A DNA stretch of 64,000 bases from Frankia canadensis. GTDB taxonomy: Bacteria; Actinomycetota; Actinomycetes; Frankiales; Frankiaceae. Below are positions 54,109 to 63,004 of the stretch, one piece after another. The notes beneath the pieces are model-generated. The model worked only from the letters and a program-made list of their open reading frames with translations. It made no database searches and had not been told where the DNA came from. The position numbers and the translations under genes were made by a program. Location of the stretch: assembly GCF_900197875.1 (NCBI RefSeq), contig NZ_FZMO01000525.1, positions 1 to 64,000 of the forward strand, in the 5' to 3' direction. How positions within the stretch are numbered: position 1 is the first letter of the stretch; each line of letters opens with the position of its first letter.

Positions 54109-55080
54109 CCACGTTGGAAGCCCGGCCCCCCCTTCCCATGCCGTGGAGGTCGTCGCCGAAGACGACGGAGATCTGGGGCTGGCCGCCGAGCGCCTGGACG
54201 GAGCGGGCGATGACGTCGACGGTGGAGACTTCGCCGCGGTCGAACCGGGAGATCCAGCTCTTGCCGCGGGACCGTCGAGGAAGTCCAGCAACTCCGGCAT
54301 GAGTGCGTCGGCCAGATCCTCTCCGGTCCGGACGGCCGGCCCGATCTCGCCCGCCGCCATCGTGGCCGCCGGCATTGCACGCGCGGCCGCCTCGGCGAGT
54401 GCGCGTGGGTGGCGCCAGTCGGTGCCGGCGAAGACCAGCGTCGGCACCCGGACCGCGGCCAGGTCGTCGACCTGGCGGAAGCTGCGGTCCCGCGCGATGG
54501 ACGCGGCCGCGGCAATGCTGGCCGGATCGCTGCGTCGGATCGCGTCCGTGACCATCGCCTCGACGACCGGTGGCAGCCTGGCGACGATCGGCGCCCAGGC
54601 GGCCGCCAACCCCTCGTCGCGGACGCGGACGGCGAACGCGTCGAGGTACGCGATCTCGGCCCCCCTGGCCTCGTCGTCCTCGATGTCCTCGACGCCGAGG
54701 GCCACCACCGCCGTCACCCGGTCGGGCCGGGCGATGGCCAGACGAAGCGCAATCGTGGAGCCAAGCCCGACCCCGGCCACCACCACACCCACGTTCGCCG
54801 CCACCACGCCGGCCTCGGCGAGCCCGTCGAGCACCGTGAGGACGTCGACGGTGTACTGGTCCCAGGTGTGGCGGGCCGGGTCGCGGCAGACGGAGCCGCC
54901 GTAGCCCCGGATGTCGGGCTGCACGACCATGTGACGGCCGGCCAGCCGCCGGGCGAACGGATCGAGACTGCGCCGGTCGGGACCGCCCGCGTGCAGCAGC
55001 ACCACGACCGGGCCATGCCCGCTCACCTCCGCGACGAGAACACAGCCGTCGGGGGCGGAAATCCGATGCGGCACGGTCAT
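54019..55080 (-). CDS. alpha/beta-hydrolase-fold protein lacking the usual nucleophile
   Basis: A 353-residue protein from ATG 55080 (PHRISAPDGCVLVAEVSGHG, VVVLLHAGGPDRRSLDPFAR). The nucleophile elbow is AGVGLGSTIAL where G-x-S-x-G is expected, so the Ser is replaced by Gly. The late Asp survives (LVFAGTDWRHP) but no catalytic His follows. The real domain ends near LLDFLDGP (~residue 270); the rest is read-through over an XRE remnant into the convergent neighbour. Probably non-catalytic or a pseudoenzyme. It is divergent from the AraC gene. Confidence 0.68.
   Translation of the reverse strand: MTVPHRISAPDGCVLVAEVSGHGPVVVLLHAGGPDRRSLDPFARRLAGRHMVVQPDIRGYGGSVCRDPARHTWDQYTVDVLTVLDGLAEAGVVAANVGVVVAGVGLGSTIALRLAIARPDRVTAVVALGVEDIEDDEARGAEIAYLDAFAVRVRDEGLAAAWAPIVARLPPVVEAMVTDAIRRSDPASIAAAASIARDRSFRQVDDLAAVRVPTLVFAGTDWRHPRALAEAAARAMPAATMAAGEIGPAVRTGEDLADALMPELLDFLDGPAARAGSPGSTAAKSPPSTSSPAPSRRSAASPRSPSSSATTSTAWEGGAGLPTWSEESFEVGGDLAVAADGDEMDTGERGAVT
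54134..54264 (-). pseudogene. XRE-type antitoxin/regulator C-terminal fragment
   Basis: In another minus-strand frame the DNA reads SWISRFDRGEVSTVDVIARS and VQALGGQPQISVVFGDDLHG, the second half of an XRE helix-turn-helix antitoxin. The N-terminal part is missing; it abuts the 3' end of the alpha/beta-hydrolase gene. Confidence 0.55.
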
Positions 55081-55176
55081 GGGGCGGTCTCCCTGGCATC
55101 GGTTCTTCGTATCCGGACCGCCAGCATGGGCGCCGAGCTGGGTGGCGGTCCACCCTCAGGCCGTAGAGTTCTGTCG

Positions 55177-55917
55177 ATGAACCGCCATTTCCTCGCCGGG
55201 CCGGAACTGCGGCGGTTGACGGACCGGCAACGGATCGACTGGCACGACCACACCGAGCACCAGCTCGTCTATCCGGGCACCGGGGTCCTGCGAGTGGTGA
55301 CCGAGGTCGGTTCGTGGGTGGTGCCACCGTTGCGGGCCGTGTGGCTGCCGGCCGGTGTGGGCCACGCGCACCAAGCACACGGCCCCACCCACATGCACTC
55401 CCTGGCCTTCCGGGACGCGGACGATCCGTTCGGGTCCCTCGACCCGACCGTGGTGGACGTGCCCGCCCTGCTGCGCGAGATCATCCTGGCGCTCACCGCG
55501 ACGGACCTGGCCGCCGTCGACCGCCGCGACCTGACAGCCGTCCTGCTGCGCTCGCTGCGGCCGGTGACCGAGCCCAGGCTTTGTCTGCCCCAGCCGCACG
55601 ACGACCGCCTCGCCGCTGTCACAGCGGCCCTGGCGGGTGACCCCGCCGATCCGCGGACGCTGGCGGAGTTCGGTGCCGCCGTCGGGGCGAGCGAACGTAC
55701 CCTGAGTCGCCTGTTCCGCCGCCAGACCGGGATGACCTTCCCGCAGTGGCGGGCCCAGCTCCGACTGCACCATGGCCTCACGCTGCTCGCCAAGGGGGAG
55801 CCGGTCACCGCCGTCGCGTGTGCCTGCGGCTACAGCAACCCGAGCGCCTTCACCGCCGCGTTCCGGGACGCCTTCGGCGTCACGCCCGCCCACTACGCCC
55901 GCAAGACGCGGTTGTGA
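55177..55917 (+). CDS. AraC-family regulator with cupin sensor
   Basis: ATG 55177 gives 246 residues. The N-terminal cupin (IDWHDHTEHQLVYPGTGVLR, VWLPAGVGHAHQAHG) is followed by two helix-turn-helix units at ~150-245: EFGAAVGASERTLSRLFRRQ and VACACGYSNPSAFTAAFRDA, ending FGVTPAHYARKTRL. It is a typical small AraC activator, divergent from the alpha/beta-hydrolase gene across 96 bases, which it probably regulates. Confidence 0.88.
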   Translation: MNRHFLAGPELRRLTDRQRIDWHDHTEHQLVYPGTGVLRVVTEVGSWVVPPLRAVWLPAGVGHAHQAHGPTHMHSLAFRDADDPFGSLDPTVVDVPALLREIILALTATDLAAVDRRDLTAVLLRSLRPVTEPRLCLPQPHDDRLAAVTAALAGDPADPRTLAEFGAAVGASERTLSRLFRRQTGMTFPQWRAQLRLHHGLTLLAKGEPVTAVACACGYSNPSAFTAAFRDAFGVTPAHYARKTRL

Positions 55918-56041
55918 ACCGTCCTGGCCCTGTCCTCCCCGGAGGTGGGAGCTGCGGCACAACCTCAGCGTCCACGACGCGGCCGAAGCGGGCATGGTGC
56001 CCGGAGGCCGCGACGTCGTCGGAGCGCCGCCGGTTCGAGGG

Positions 56042-56512
56042 TCAGGGGGTCGTCGCGACCCTGCACGACGCACCCGGCACCACGGTGATGGTCGACGGGG
56101 CGCAGGTGGCGGTGTCGTGGGGGACGACGGCGGCGATCACCGGCCTGCCGGTGACGGTGTCGACCAGGTGGACGGGCGGGCCGTCACCGTCGCCGAGGTA
56201 CCGGTCTCCCCACTGCATGAGCCCGACGACGACCGGATAGAGATCCCAGGCCTTGGTGGTGGGGTGGTACTCGTGGCGCTCACGGGTGCCTTCCTCGCGG
56301 TATGGCTCGCGCCGGAGGAGCCCGTCATCGGTCATCTCCCTGAGGCGGTTGCTGAGCACCGACGGTGAGACGCCCAGATGCCGCTGGAAGTCCTCGAAGC
56401 GGCGCACGCCGTTGAACGCCTCCCGCAGGACGACGATCGTCCACCGGGAGCCCACGACCTCGAGCGCGCGCACGATGGGGCAGTTCCCAAGATCAACAGA
56501 CGTCCACTCCAC
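56042..56512 (-). CDS. HxlR-family regulator
   Basis: GTG 56512 gives 156 residues. CPIVRALEVVGSRWTIVVLR and FEDFQRHLGVSPSVLSNRL are the winged helix of HxlR regulators with the conserved N-terminal Cys (GNCPI), often a redox or aldehyde sensor. The C-terminal ~60 residues extend the domain. It is divergent from the enoyl-CoA hydratase gene with only 82 bases between starts, so it probably controls it. Confidence 0.88.
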   Translation of the reverse strand: MEWTSVDLGNCPIVRALEVVGSRWTIVVLREAFNGVRRFEDFQRHLGVSPSVLSNRLREMTDDGLLRREPYREEGTRERHEYHPTTKAWDLYPVVVGLMQWGDRYLGDGDGPPVHLVDTVTGRPVIAAVVPHDTATCAPSTITVVPGASCRVATTP

Positions 56513-56552
56513 GCGGCTCAGGCTACCCCCTTGGCTTCTGATGGCGAAGTCA

Positions 56553-56569
56553 GCTAGGGTCTGGCTAGC
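56553..56569. promoter_or_regulatory. candidate HxlR operator
   Basis: GCTAG at 56553-56557 and CTAGC at 56565-56569 form a short inverted repeat between the divergent HxlR and enoyl-CoA hydratase starts. Arms of only five bases make this tentative. Confidence 0.35.
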
Positions 56570-56594
56570 GAAATCGAAGCCAGAGGAGTTGTGG

Positions 56595-57413
56595 ATGGGG
56601 TACGAGGGGTACGCGTCGCTGGAGGTCAGGGTGACGGAGGGCGTCGCGTTCGTGGTCATCGACCATCCGCCCATCAACCTGCTCGACCTGGCCCTGGTCA
56701 CCGAGCTTGACCGCTTCAACACCGAGGTGCGCGCCGACGACACGGTCCGGGTCATCGTCTTCGCGAGCGCCAACCCGGAGTTCTTCCTGGCGCATGGCGA
56801 CATGCGACTGATCGTGGACGCGGGTGCGCTGCAGGAGTACATGGCCGGGCCGGGGATGAGCCTTCATCAGCGATACCGGAGCCTGCCGCAGGTCACCATC
56901 GCCGCCGTGTCCGGGCGCGTCCGCGGCGGGGGCAACGAGTTCCTGTCCAGCCTGGACATGCGGTTCGCCGCCAGCGAGCGGGCATGGTTCGGGCAGCCCG
57001 AGGTCAGCCTCGGGATCCTTCCCGGTGGTGGTGGTACACAGTTTCTGCCGCGTCTGGCCGGTCGTGCCCGTGCCCTGGAACTCATCCTGGGTGCGGACGT
57101 CATCGACGCCGAGACCGCGCAACACTACGGGCTGGTCAACCGAGCCCTGCCCGCGCAGGAACTCGACGGTTTCGTCGCGCGGCTGGCCCTGCGTATCGCG
57201 TCGTATCCCCGGGCGGCCGTCACCGCGGCGACGAAGGCCGTGGACGCGGCGAGCCTACCGCTGGAGGAAGGGCTCGCGGTCGAAGGCGAGCTGCTCCTGT
57301 CGCTGTTCACCAGCCCGACGGCCGTCCAGCGCAGCACCGACCTGCTCGCCGCCGGCGCCCAGACTCGCGACGGCGAACTCGATCTCGAGAACCTGATCGA
57401 GCGACACCTGTAA
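56595..57413 (+). CDS. enoyl-CoA hydratase/isomerase family protein
   Basis: ATG 56595 behind AGAGGAG gives 272 residues. The crotonase fold is clear: VAFVVIDHPPINLLDLALV, oxyanion-hole segment TIAAVSGRVRGGGNEFLSSL and GQPEVSLGILPGGGGTQFLP with the catalytic Glu equivalent. The first oxyanion segment (FFLAHGDMRLI) is unusual for a hydratase. Acts on acyl-CoA thioesters; the substrate is unknown. Probably repressed by the divergent HxlR gene. Confidence 0.86.
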   Translation: MGYEGYASLEVRVTEGVAFVVIDHPPINLLDLALVTELDRFNTEVRADDTVRVIVFASANPEFFLAHGDMRLIVDAGALQEYMAGPGMSLHQRYRSLPQVTIAAVSGRVRGGGNEFLSSLDMRFAASERAWFGQPEVSLGILPGGGGTQFLPRLAGRARALELILGADVIDAETAQHYGLVNRALPAQELDGFVARLALRIASYPRAAVTAATKAVDAASLPLEEGLAVEGELLLSLFTSPTAVQRSTDLLAAGAQTRDGELDLENLIERHL

Positions 57414-57556
57414 GGCCGGTGCGCCGGCGGTTCCGGCCGCGTCCCGTCCATCACCCCGTCAACGACCGGGACGACGTTTGCCGGCACCACGTGGCAGCGC
57501 CTCATCGCCGCCGCGGCCACACCAGAGCGGTGAACTGGTCGTCCAGCGCAGGCGAA

Positions 57557-59593
57557 CTACTTCCTGACCGGGGTGGTGCCGTTCAGGCCGAAGCGGGGTG
57601 AGCACACCTCGGTGGTGGACTGGCTGTTGGCGTTCCAGACGCAGATCCACATCGTGTATCCCGCTGCTGGCAGGAAGCTCGTCTTCTTGGCGCCCCAGGA
57701 CGCGGAGAAGGTGTACGCCATCCCGTCGCTGCGGAAGAGTTCGGCGACGCAGGACTGGTATAGCGAGGTGTTGAGCACGCCGGCGAGGCCGCCGGAGCCG
57801 TTGCTGTCCAGCCAGGCTGAGCATGCCGCGTCGTTGGCCACCCAGGAGGTGTCCGCCTCGGAGCCCGGGACCTGTGCCGCGTCGTCGCCGCCGTTGATGC
57901 CCTTGATCGCATAGGCGGTCGGGCCCTGGGTGGCACGGGTGGCGGGGATCGTCGCCGCGGTACTGGGCACCGCGGGGGCGTTCGCCGGTCCGGCGCCGCC
58001 CGCGGCGGCCGTACCGACACCGCTGGGCGGGATCGTCGCCTCGGTGGCGGGTGGCGCGGCGTCAGCCGGCCTCGCCGACGGCGACCGCGTGGACCCGGCC
58101 ACGGGCGCAGTGGTGGCCGACGCCGAGGCGGGCGCGGGCGCCGTGGGCTGTCGAGGTGCTGTCCGGTGATGCGGGGACAGCACGACCACTCCCACCGTCA
58201 CCATCAGAGCGAGTACGACGACACCGACGATCCAGGGGCCGTGCCCCCGTCGCGGCCTGCTGACGACGTGTGAACCGGCGGGCGGATCCGCGGGGGGCTT
58301 CTGCGCGGGACCGTCCGCCGACGGCTGCGCGGCGCCCGGGCTGATGTCGAAGGACGGCCCCGACGCCTCGGACGCGCGCTCGTCCGACGCCGGCGGGCCG
58401 GACCCCCCGGTCGGTACGGGAGTTCCCTCGCCGGCATCACGCGATGGGAGGCCAGGGCCCGCGGGGGAGGGCTGCACGACGGGCGCGGCGGGCGCGCTGG
58501 GCGGTGCCAGGGTCGCCGACGCGGTCATCGCCGCGGCCGGCGAGGGAGACGCGAGCGCCGCCGTCGCCGCGGAGAGAGACGTGGGCGCGGCCGTGGCAGT
58601 GGCACCGGAGAGAGGCGTGGGCGCGGCCGTGGCAGTGGCACCGGAGAGAGACCTGGGCGCCGCCGTGGCCGGGGAGAGGGACGCGGGCGGCGCGGGCGGG
58701 ACCAGCGGCGGACGGTCGGCGGCGGACCGCACCGCGTCCCCGAGATGCAGGGGCGCCTGCCCGCGCGCGGTCCACCCGGCACCGAACACGGAGGCGGCCG
58801 CGGACGCGAGCTCGAGGGCGAGGGTGGCGGCGTCCGCGGGGCGGTCGGCGGGGGCCTTGGCCAGCATGTGCATCACCACGCCGGCGAGCGGAGCGGCCAC
58901 TCCGTCCATCGGCGGCGGCTGCTCGGTCAACTGGTGGTTGAGCAACGTGAGCAGCGGCAGCCTCGGGTCGAACGGCAGCCGTCCGGTGAACAAGCCGTAC
59001 AGGACGATCCCCAGGGCGTACAGATCGGTCCACGGGCCCAGCTGGCCACCCTCGACCTGCTCCGGGGCCATGTAGGCCGGCGTGCCGGCGATGCCGGTGG
59101 TGGTCGTTCCCGACCCCTCGAACAGCTTGGAGATGCCGAAATCGGTCACCTTGAGGGTGCCGTCACCCGCGAACAGGATGTTGTCGGCCTTGATGTCGCG
59201 GTGCAGCACCTTGTGGCCGTGCGCGTGCTCGAGCGCCGCGGCGACCGCCAGCGCCACCGCGCAGACTCGCTCGGGGCTCATCGACGTCCGTCGAACGGTG
59301 AGGGTGCCCCCGGACAGCAGCTCCATCACGACCAGGCAGAGGCCCATGTCCTCGACGTAGTCGTAGACCCGCACGATGTGCGGATGATCGAGCCTCGCCA
59401 GCACCTGCGCCTCGGCGCCAAAGTCCGCCGTCGCGGCCGCGGTGCCCGTGGCCTCCATCACCTTGATGGCCACCGGCCGGCCCATCTGACGGTGCGTGCC
59501 CGCCAACACCAGCCCGAACGCCCCTGACCCGAGCTGATCACCCAGGACATAACCAGGCAGGGCCTTCGCCACCCGTTCCCGGTCGACGATCAC
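57557..59593 (-). CDS. Ser/Thr protein kinase, membrane-anchored, with extracellular domain
   Basis: A 678-residue protein from GTG 59593. The kinase domain (~12-270) has LGSGAFGLVLAG, VAIKVM, VLHRDIKADNILF (~128), VTDFGIS and MAPEQVEGG. A Pro/Ala/Ser/Thr linker has near-identical repeats of SGATATAAP, encoded by repeats at about 58570-58680. One membrane helix (~449-471, WIVGVVVLALMVTVGVVVL) precedes a Thr/Pro stalk and a ~110-residue exterior domain with four Cys (ACSAWLD, SCVAELF, WICVWN, VCSPRFG). Sensor kinase; ligand unknown. Convergent with the hydratase gene. Confidence 0.9.
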   Translation of the reverse strand: MIVDRERVAKALPGYVLGDQLGSGAFGLVLAGTHRQMGRPVAIKVMEATGTAAATADFGAEAQVLARLDHPHIVRVYDYVEDMGLCLVVMELLSGGTLTVRRTSMSPERVCAVALAVAAALEHAHGHKVLHRDIKADNILFAGDGTLKVTDFGISKLFEGSGTTTTGIAGTPAYMAPEQVEGGQLGPWTDLYALGIVLYGLFTGRLPFDPRLPLLTLLNHQLTEQPPPMDGVAAPLAGVVMHMLAKAPADRPADAATLALELASAAASVFGAGWTARGQAPLHLGDAVRSAADRPPLVPPAPPASLSPATAAPRSLSGATATAAPTPLSGATATAAPTSLSAATAALASPSPAAAMTASATLAPPSAPAAPVVQPSPAGPGLPSRDAGEGTPVPTGGSGPPASDERASEASGPSFDISPGAAQPSADGPAQKPPADPPAGSHVVSRPRRGHGPWIVGVVVLALMVTVGVVVLSPHHRTAPRQPTAPAPASASATTAPVAGSTRSPSARPADAAPPATEATIPPSGVGTAAAGGAGPANAPAVPSTAATIPATRATQGPTAYAIKGINGGDDAAQVPGSEADTSWVANDAACSAWLDSNGSGGLAGVLNTSLYQSCVAELFRSDGMAYTFSASWGAKKTSFLPAAGYTMWICVWNANSQSTTEVCSPRFGLNGTTPVRK

Positions 59594-59796
59594 CGATCGA
59601 TCCGCGAGGTCCGTCGTCCCACTTCGTCCCCATCAGGCGCCATTGGTCCTGAGCCTAGTAGGCCGCGACGAAGCCGCCACAAAGCGCTCTGCAGACGTGG
59701 CCGGGGTGCCCGCCAGGTCAGACCAGGCGGTCGAGGACGAAGGTCATCAGGCGACTCGGGGCGTGCGGGTCGTCCGGATCTTGATCACGTAGTGGA
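59594..59796. other. intergenic region upstream of the kinase, no gene seen
   Basis: With the two stretches below it makes up a 380-base gap. It probably contains the kinase promoter, which I could not assign. Confidence 0.4.
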
Positions 59797-59838
59797 TCTG
59801 CCGTCATGATCGTGACGTGTCTGCCGTCATGATCGTGA
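59797..59838. repeat. two direct repeats of a 19-bp GATC-containing unit
   Basis: TCTGCCGTCATGATCGTGA occurs at 59797-59815 and 59820-59838, period 23 bases, in the gap between the kinase promoter and the lipoprotein terminator. Spacing of two helical turns suits cooperative protein binding, but the sequence is not recognised. Confidence 0.5.
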
Positions 59839-59883
59839 GGGATCTGTCGCAAGATCCTGAGGGGGACGCGGCCTGAACGGGAC

Positions 59884-59923
59884 GGGCTGGGGTGCGGGCG
59901 GCTGTCCGCCCGCACCCCAGCCC
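59884..59923. terminator. strong 18-bp hairpin, terminator of the lipoprotein gene
   Basis: GGGCTGGGGTGCGGGCGG (59884-59901) and CCGCCCGCACCCCAGCCC (59906-59923) are perfectly complementary with a four-base loop, 50 bases after the stop of the minus-strand lipoprotein gene. There is no U-tract, as is common in actinomycete terminators. Confidence 0.8.
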
Positions 59924-59973
59924 TTACCTGCCCCGTCGCCCGGCGTGCGCCGAGGCTCGCCGGGTCGGCGGTG

Positions 59974-61617
59974 TCACCAGTTGCGGAACCGGCCCTGCAT
60001 GCCGACCTGGCGGCGGCCGTTGCGCGGCGGGGCCGCCGTCGTCGCCGCCGTCTGCCCGCCCGCCTGCGCGGTGGTCTGCCCACCGGCGGCCGGGGTGGTC
60101 TGCCCACCAGCGGCCGGCGCGGCCTGTCCGCCCGCGGCTGGCATGCCCTGACCACCGGCGGCTGGCGCCGCCTGTCCGCCTGCCGCCTGTCCGCCTGCGG
60201 CCGGAGCGGGCTGGCCGGCGGGAGCGATGGCGGCGGCTGTGGCGACGCCGTTCCCGTCCAGGGTCAGCGTGATCGGGTTGGCGACGCCGAAGTTCGCGCA
60301 GTTGAGGTTCTCGAACGAGCCGTTGGCCCGGGCGGCGAGGAAGGTGAACAGGTTGGTGCCGGTCGCGGCGTCCGGAGTCTGGCCCGCGGCGAAGATCGCC
60401 TGGGCGTTGAAGACCCGGCGGATACCGGCCGGGTTGGTGAACAGGTTGTTGCAGTACGCGGCGCCGTCCCCGTTGTCACTGCCGGCGGCGCCGAGCGGGG
60501 GCTGATCGACCCCAAGCCGGAACAGGTTCGTCTTGTCCGCGCTCGGGTTGTTGTTGACGAGCGTCATCGGGTCGTTGAGCGGCAGCAGCGCGATCGGCGC
60601 CGCCTGGAACGCGGCGGCCTGCAGCTCGTTCAGCGGAAGCGACCCGGTGGCCTGGCCGTCCTGGGCGCCGTTGGGCCGGGTCGAGGGGGTGCAGCCCAGC
60701 GTCGGGAGGACGAACACGTCCAGCAGGACGTTGTCGCTCGCGTTCGCCAGGTTCACCGCGTTGTTGACGGCGTTCCCGATCGCGGCGGCCGCCGCGGCGT
60801 TCTTCTGCGCGGTCTGGCCGTTGGGGAGCGCCAGGTACTGCGCCGTCACGTTGTCGCTCTGGTCCTGGTCGATGAGCGAGAAGTCGCGCACGGTCGGGCA
60901 GGGCAGGCCGTCCTTCGCCATGCCGAGCGGCGGGACCTGCAGCTTGTTCGCGGCGATCTGCTGGTTCGCGGTCTGGAAGAACGCCGGGGCGTTGCAGTGC
61001 GCGAACTGACCGAAGATCGAGCCGTTCAGGCCGTTGACACAGTTGCCCTGAGCGAGGCTGTCCGTTCCGTTGGCCGCCTGCAGGGTGAGGTTGTCGCCGT
61101 TGAACCCGAACCAGAGACCGACCGTGGCGCCCGCCGGGACCTGCGCCATGGCGGGCGGCGCGGCGGGCTGGGTGCCCGCGTCGATCACCAGCGGGTCATA
61201 CAGGGTGAGCTGGCCGTCCTGGGTGATGATGGCGCCCTGGACGAAGGCGGACTGGGCGATGTTCGCCTCGTTGCAGGGGCCGTCGGCCGGATTGGTGGCG
61301 GTCAGCTGGTAGGGCGTCGCGAGGCCCGCCGGCGTCAGCGGATTCGCCGGCACGATGAGCGTGCAGTTCGCGTTCGGATCGGCGGTCGCCGCGGCGAGGT
61401 GAACCCTGGTCGGCCTGGTGGGGCCCCCGCTCGGACTGCTGGTACAGCCCGCCGCCAGCGCGCAGATCGCGAGCCCGGTGGCGGCGACGGCGGCGGGTCG
61501 CCGTCTGCCTCCGGACGATTCGCGTCCCACGCCGGATGGTCCGTGTGGGGATGAGGTTTCACTCGGGGACAGGGAGGCGGACCGCCTCCGGTGCAACCGT
61601 TCGGCCAGGGATGGCAT
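59974..61617 (-). CDS. putative secreted lipoprotein with C-terminal GGQ repeats
   Basis: A 547-residue protein from ATG 61617. After an Arg-rich start, AAVAATGLAICALAAGC is a lipoprotein signal with lipobox LAAGC (Cys ~58). The mature part is rich in Asn, Gln and Ala with scattered Cys pairs (ANCTLIVP, GPCNEANI, YCNNLF, LNCANFG) and no known enzyme motif. Residues ~470-530 are repeats of GGQAAPAA/GGQTTPAA followed by an Arg-rich end. The repeats would reach across the cell wall. No family is recognised. Confidence 0.75.
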   Translation of the reverse strand: MPSLAERLHRRRSASLSPSETSSPHGPSGVGRESSGGRRRPAAVAATGLAICALAAGCTSSPSGGPTRPTRVHLAAATADPNANCTLIVPANPLTPAGLATPYQLTATNPADGPCNEANIAQSAFVQGAIITQDGQLTLYDPLVIDAGTQPAAPPAMAQVPAGATVGLWFGFNGDNLTLQAANGTDSLAQGNCVNGLNGSIFGQFAHCNAPAFFQTANQQIAANKLQVPPLGMAKDGLPCPTVRDFSLIDQDQSDNVTAQYLALPNGQTAQKNAAAAAAIGNAVNNAVNLANASDNVLLDVFVLPTLGCTPSTRPNGAQDGQATGSLPLNELQAAAFQAAPIALLPLNDPMTLVNNNPSADKTNLFRLGVDQPPLGAAGSDNGDGAAYCNNLFTNPAGIRRVFNAQAIFAAGQTPDAATGTNLFTFLAARANGSFENLNCANFGVANPITLTLDGNGVATAAAIAPAGQPAPAAGGQAAGGQAAPAAGGQGMPAAGGQAAPAAGGQTTPAAGGQTTAQAGGQTAATTAAPPRNGRRQVGMQGRFRNW

Positions 61618-62143
61618 GGCGCAGTCCTTTCTGGGAACGGAACGTCTTCACGGCCGTTCGCGCGCGGGCGAGGCCGCCGGTGGGCCGCCGGTGGGCCGCC
61701 GAACGTGCTGCCGCAATGCCGGAATGGCGGCACAGCCGCGACGGAGGCAGGTGACAGGCGCTGTCGGTTTCTGTGGGCACGGCAATGCCACGCGTTGTGT
61801 GTGGGGCGGTCGCGACGCGGGGAGTCGCCGCGAGAAGTGGGGCCGAGAACGGGGGCGACGCGGACCGGTGGCACGCCCGATCGCGTCGGTGCTGTCGCCG
61901 TGGCGCAGCGGTCGGCGGAAAGGCCGCGACCCGCGCTGACGGCTGGGCCGGCCCGAGAACCGGGCGGGCGGTGAGCGAGCAACGGATCAGGGGATCACCG
62001 GCACCTCCGTCCAGGCCCCCCTGGGATTCGCTGGTTACGAAGCCTCACACCCGGACGCACCCCTGTCTACGCACCCCGCGAAATCGGGACAAACGGGCAT
62101 AGTCTGAACTTTTTGCTTCGCGTCGACGTGCTCAGGCCGGTTG
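61618..62143. other. intergenic region with no recognised gene
   Basis: About 530 bases between the lipoprotein gene and a regulator pseudogene. A short tandem of GGTGGGCCGCC lies at about 61678-61700. Open frames look like GC-bias artefacts. The lipoprotein promoter should lie here. Confidence 0.4.
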
Positions 62144-62556
62144 TCAGGCGCGGCGGAACGTGCGGCGGTAGGCGCTGGGGGACACCCCGCGGCGGGCGGC
62201 GAACTGCTCGCGGAGGATGGCCGCGTGACGGTAGCCGACGCGTGTCGCGATCTGCTCGATGGACAGGCCGGTCGTTTCCAGCAGCTCCTCGGCCAGCGAC
62301 AGGCGCTGGTCGCGCAGCCACGCGTGCGGAGAGGTCCCGGTGGCCGATCGGAAGTGCCGGGCGAACGAGCGACGGCTCATCAGAGCTCGGCCAGCGTGTC
62401 GACCGTGAGCGAATGATCGAGGTGCCCCCGGGCCCAGGCGAGGACGAAGGCCAGCCGCTGGTCCTCGCCCTCCCCGGCGACCGGCGCGGTGACGTACTCA
62501 GCCTGGCCCCCGTCGCGGTGTGGCGGGATCACCAGACCACGCGCGATCTCGTTCGC
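62144..62556 (-). pseudogene. GlxA/AraC-type regulator, truncated and frameshifted
   Basis: The C-terminal HTH is intact: SRRSFARHFRSATGTSPHAW, LSIEQIATRVGYRHAAILRE, GVSPSAYRRTFRRA. Just upstream, in another frame, is the preceding segment (ANEIARGLVIPPHRDGGQAE, LAFVLAWARGHLDHSLTVDT, LAEL) followed by an immediate TGA; loss of one base at 62380-62385 separates them. The amidotransferase-like N-terminal domain is absent. Confidence 0.65.
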
Positions 62557-62560
62557 CCAG

Positions 62561-63004
62561 ACGAAGATCGCCGATCTGTTCGAAGGCTGGTGACGGGCGC
62601 GGTGCCCGGCGGCGTCGCGCCGCCGACCTGCCCCGGCTGCGGTGCTGGCGCCAGGCGCGGACGTGGCTGTCCGCGCTGCACGACCTCAACCGGATCTACG
62701 ACGGCCGCATCCTGCCGGTACGGGAGGAGCGGGACCGCGGATCGGCGCGCTGGTCCGACCCGTTCGGGTGCTGGACGGCGTGCGGGAGGGCAGCCAGTTC
62801 GGCGACGTCAACGAGCCGGAGGCGGTGGCCCTCGTCGAGCGGCTCGTCGCCTGCTGTCCTCCGGCCAGTCCGCGGCTCCGCATATTACCGCCACCCCGAG
62901 CAGGCCCTCGTCTCCCTGTGGACGACCCTCGACGACCTCGGCATCCCGACCGATCATGATGGAAGCCGCCGTGGGCCACGCCGAGCCGTTTCATTGCGAA
63001 CCCG
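62561..63004 (+). other. degenerate coding-like region, unrecognised
   Basis: Plus-strand segments in different frames look protein-like: ARTWLSALHDLNRIYDGRIL, LDGVREGSQFGDVNEPEAVA and YRHPEQALVSLWTTLDDLGI. They would need at least two frameshifts to join. I do not recognise the family; it reads as a decayed gene. Confidence 0.4.
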
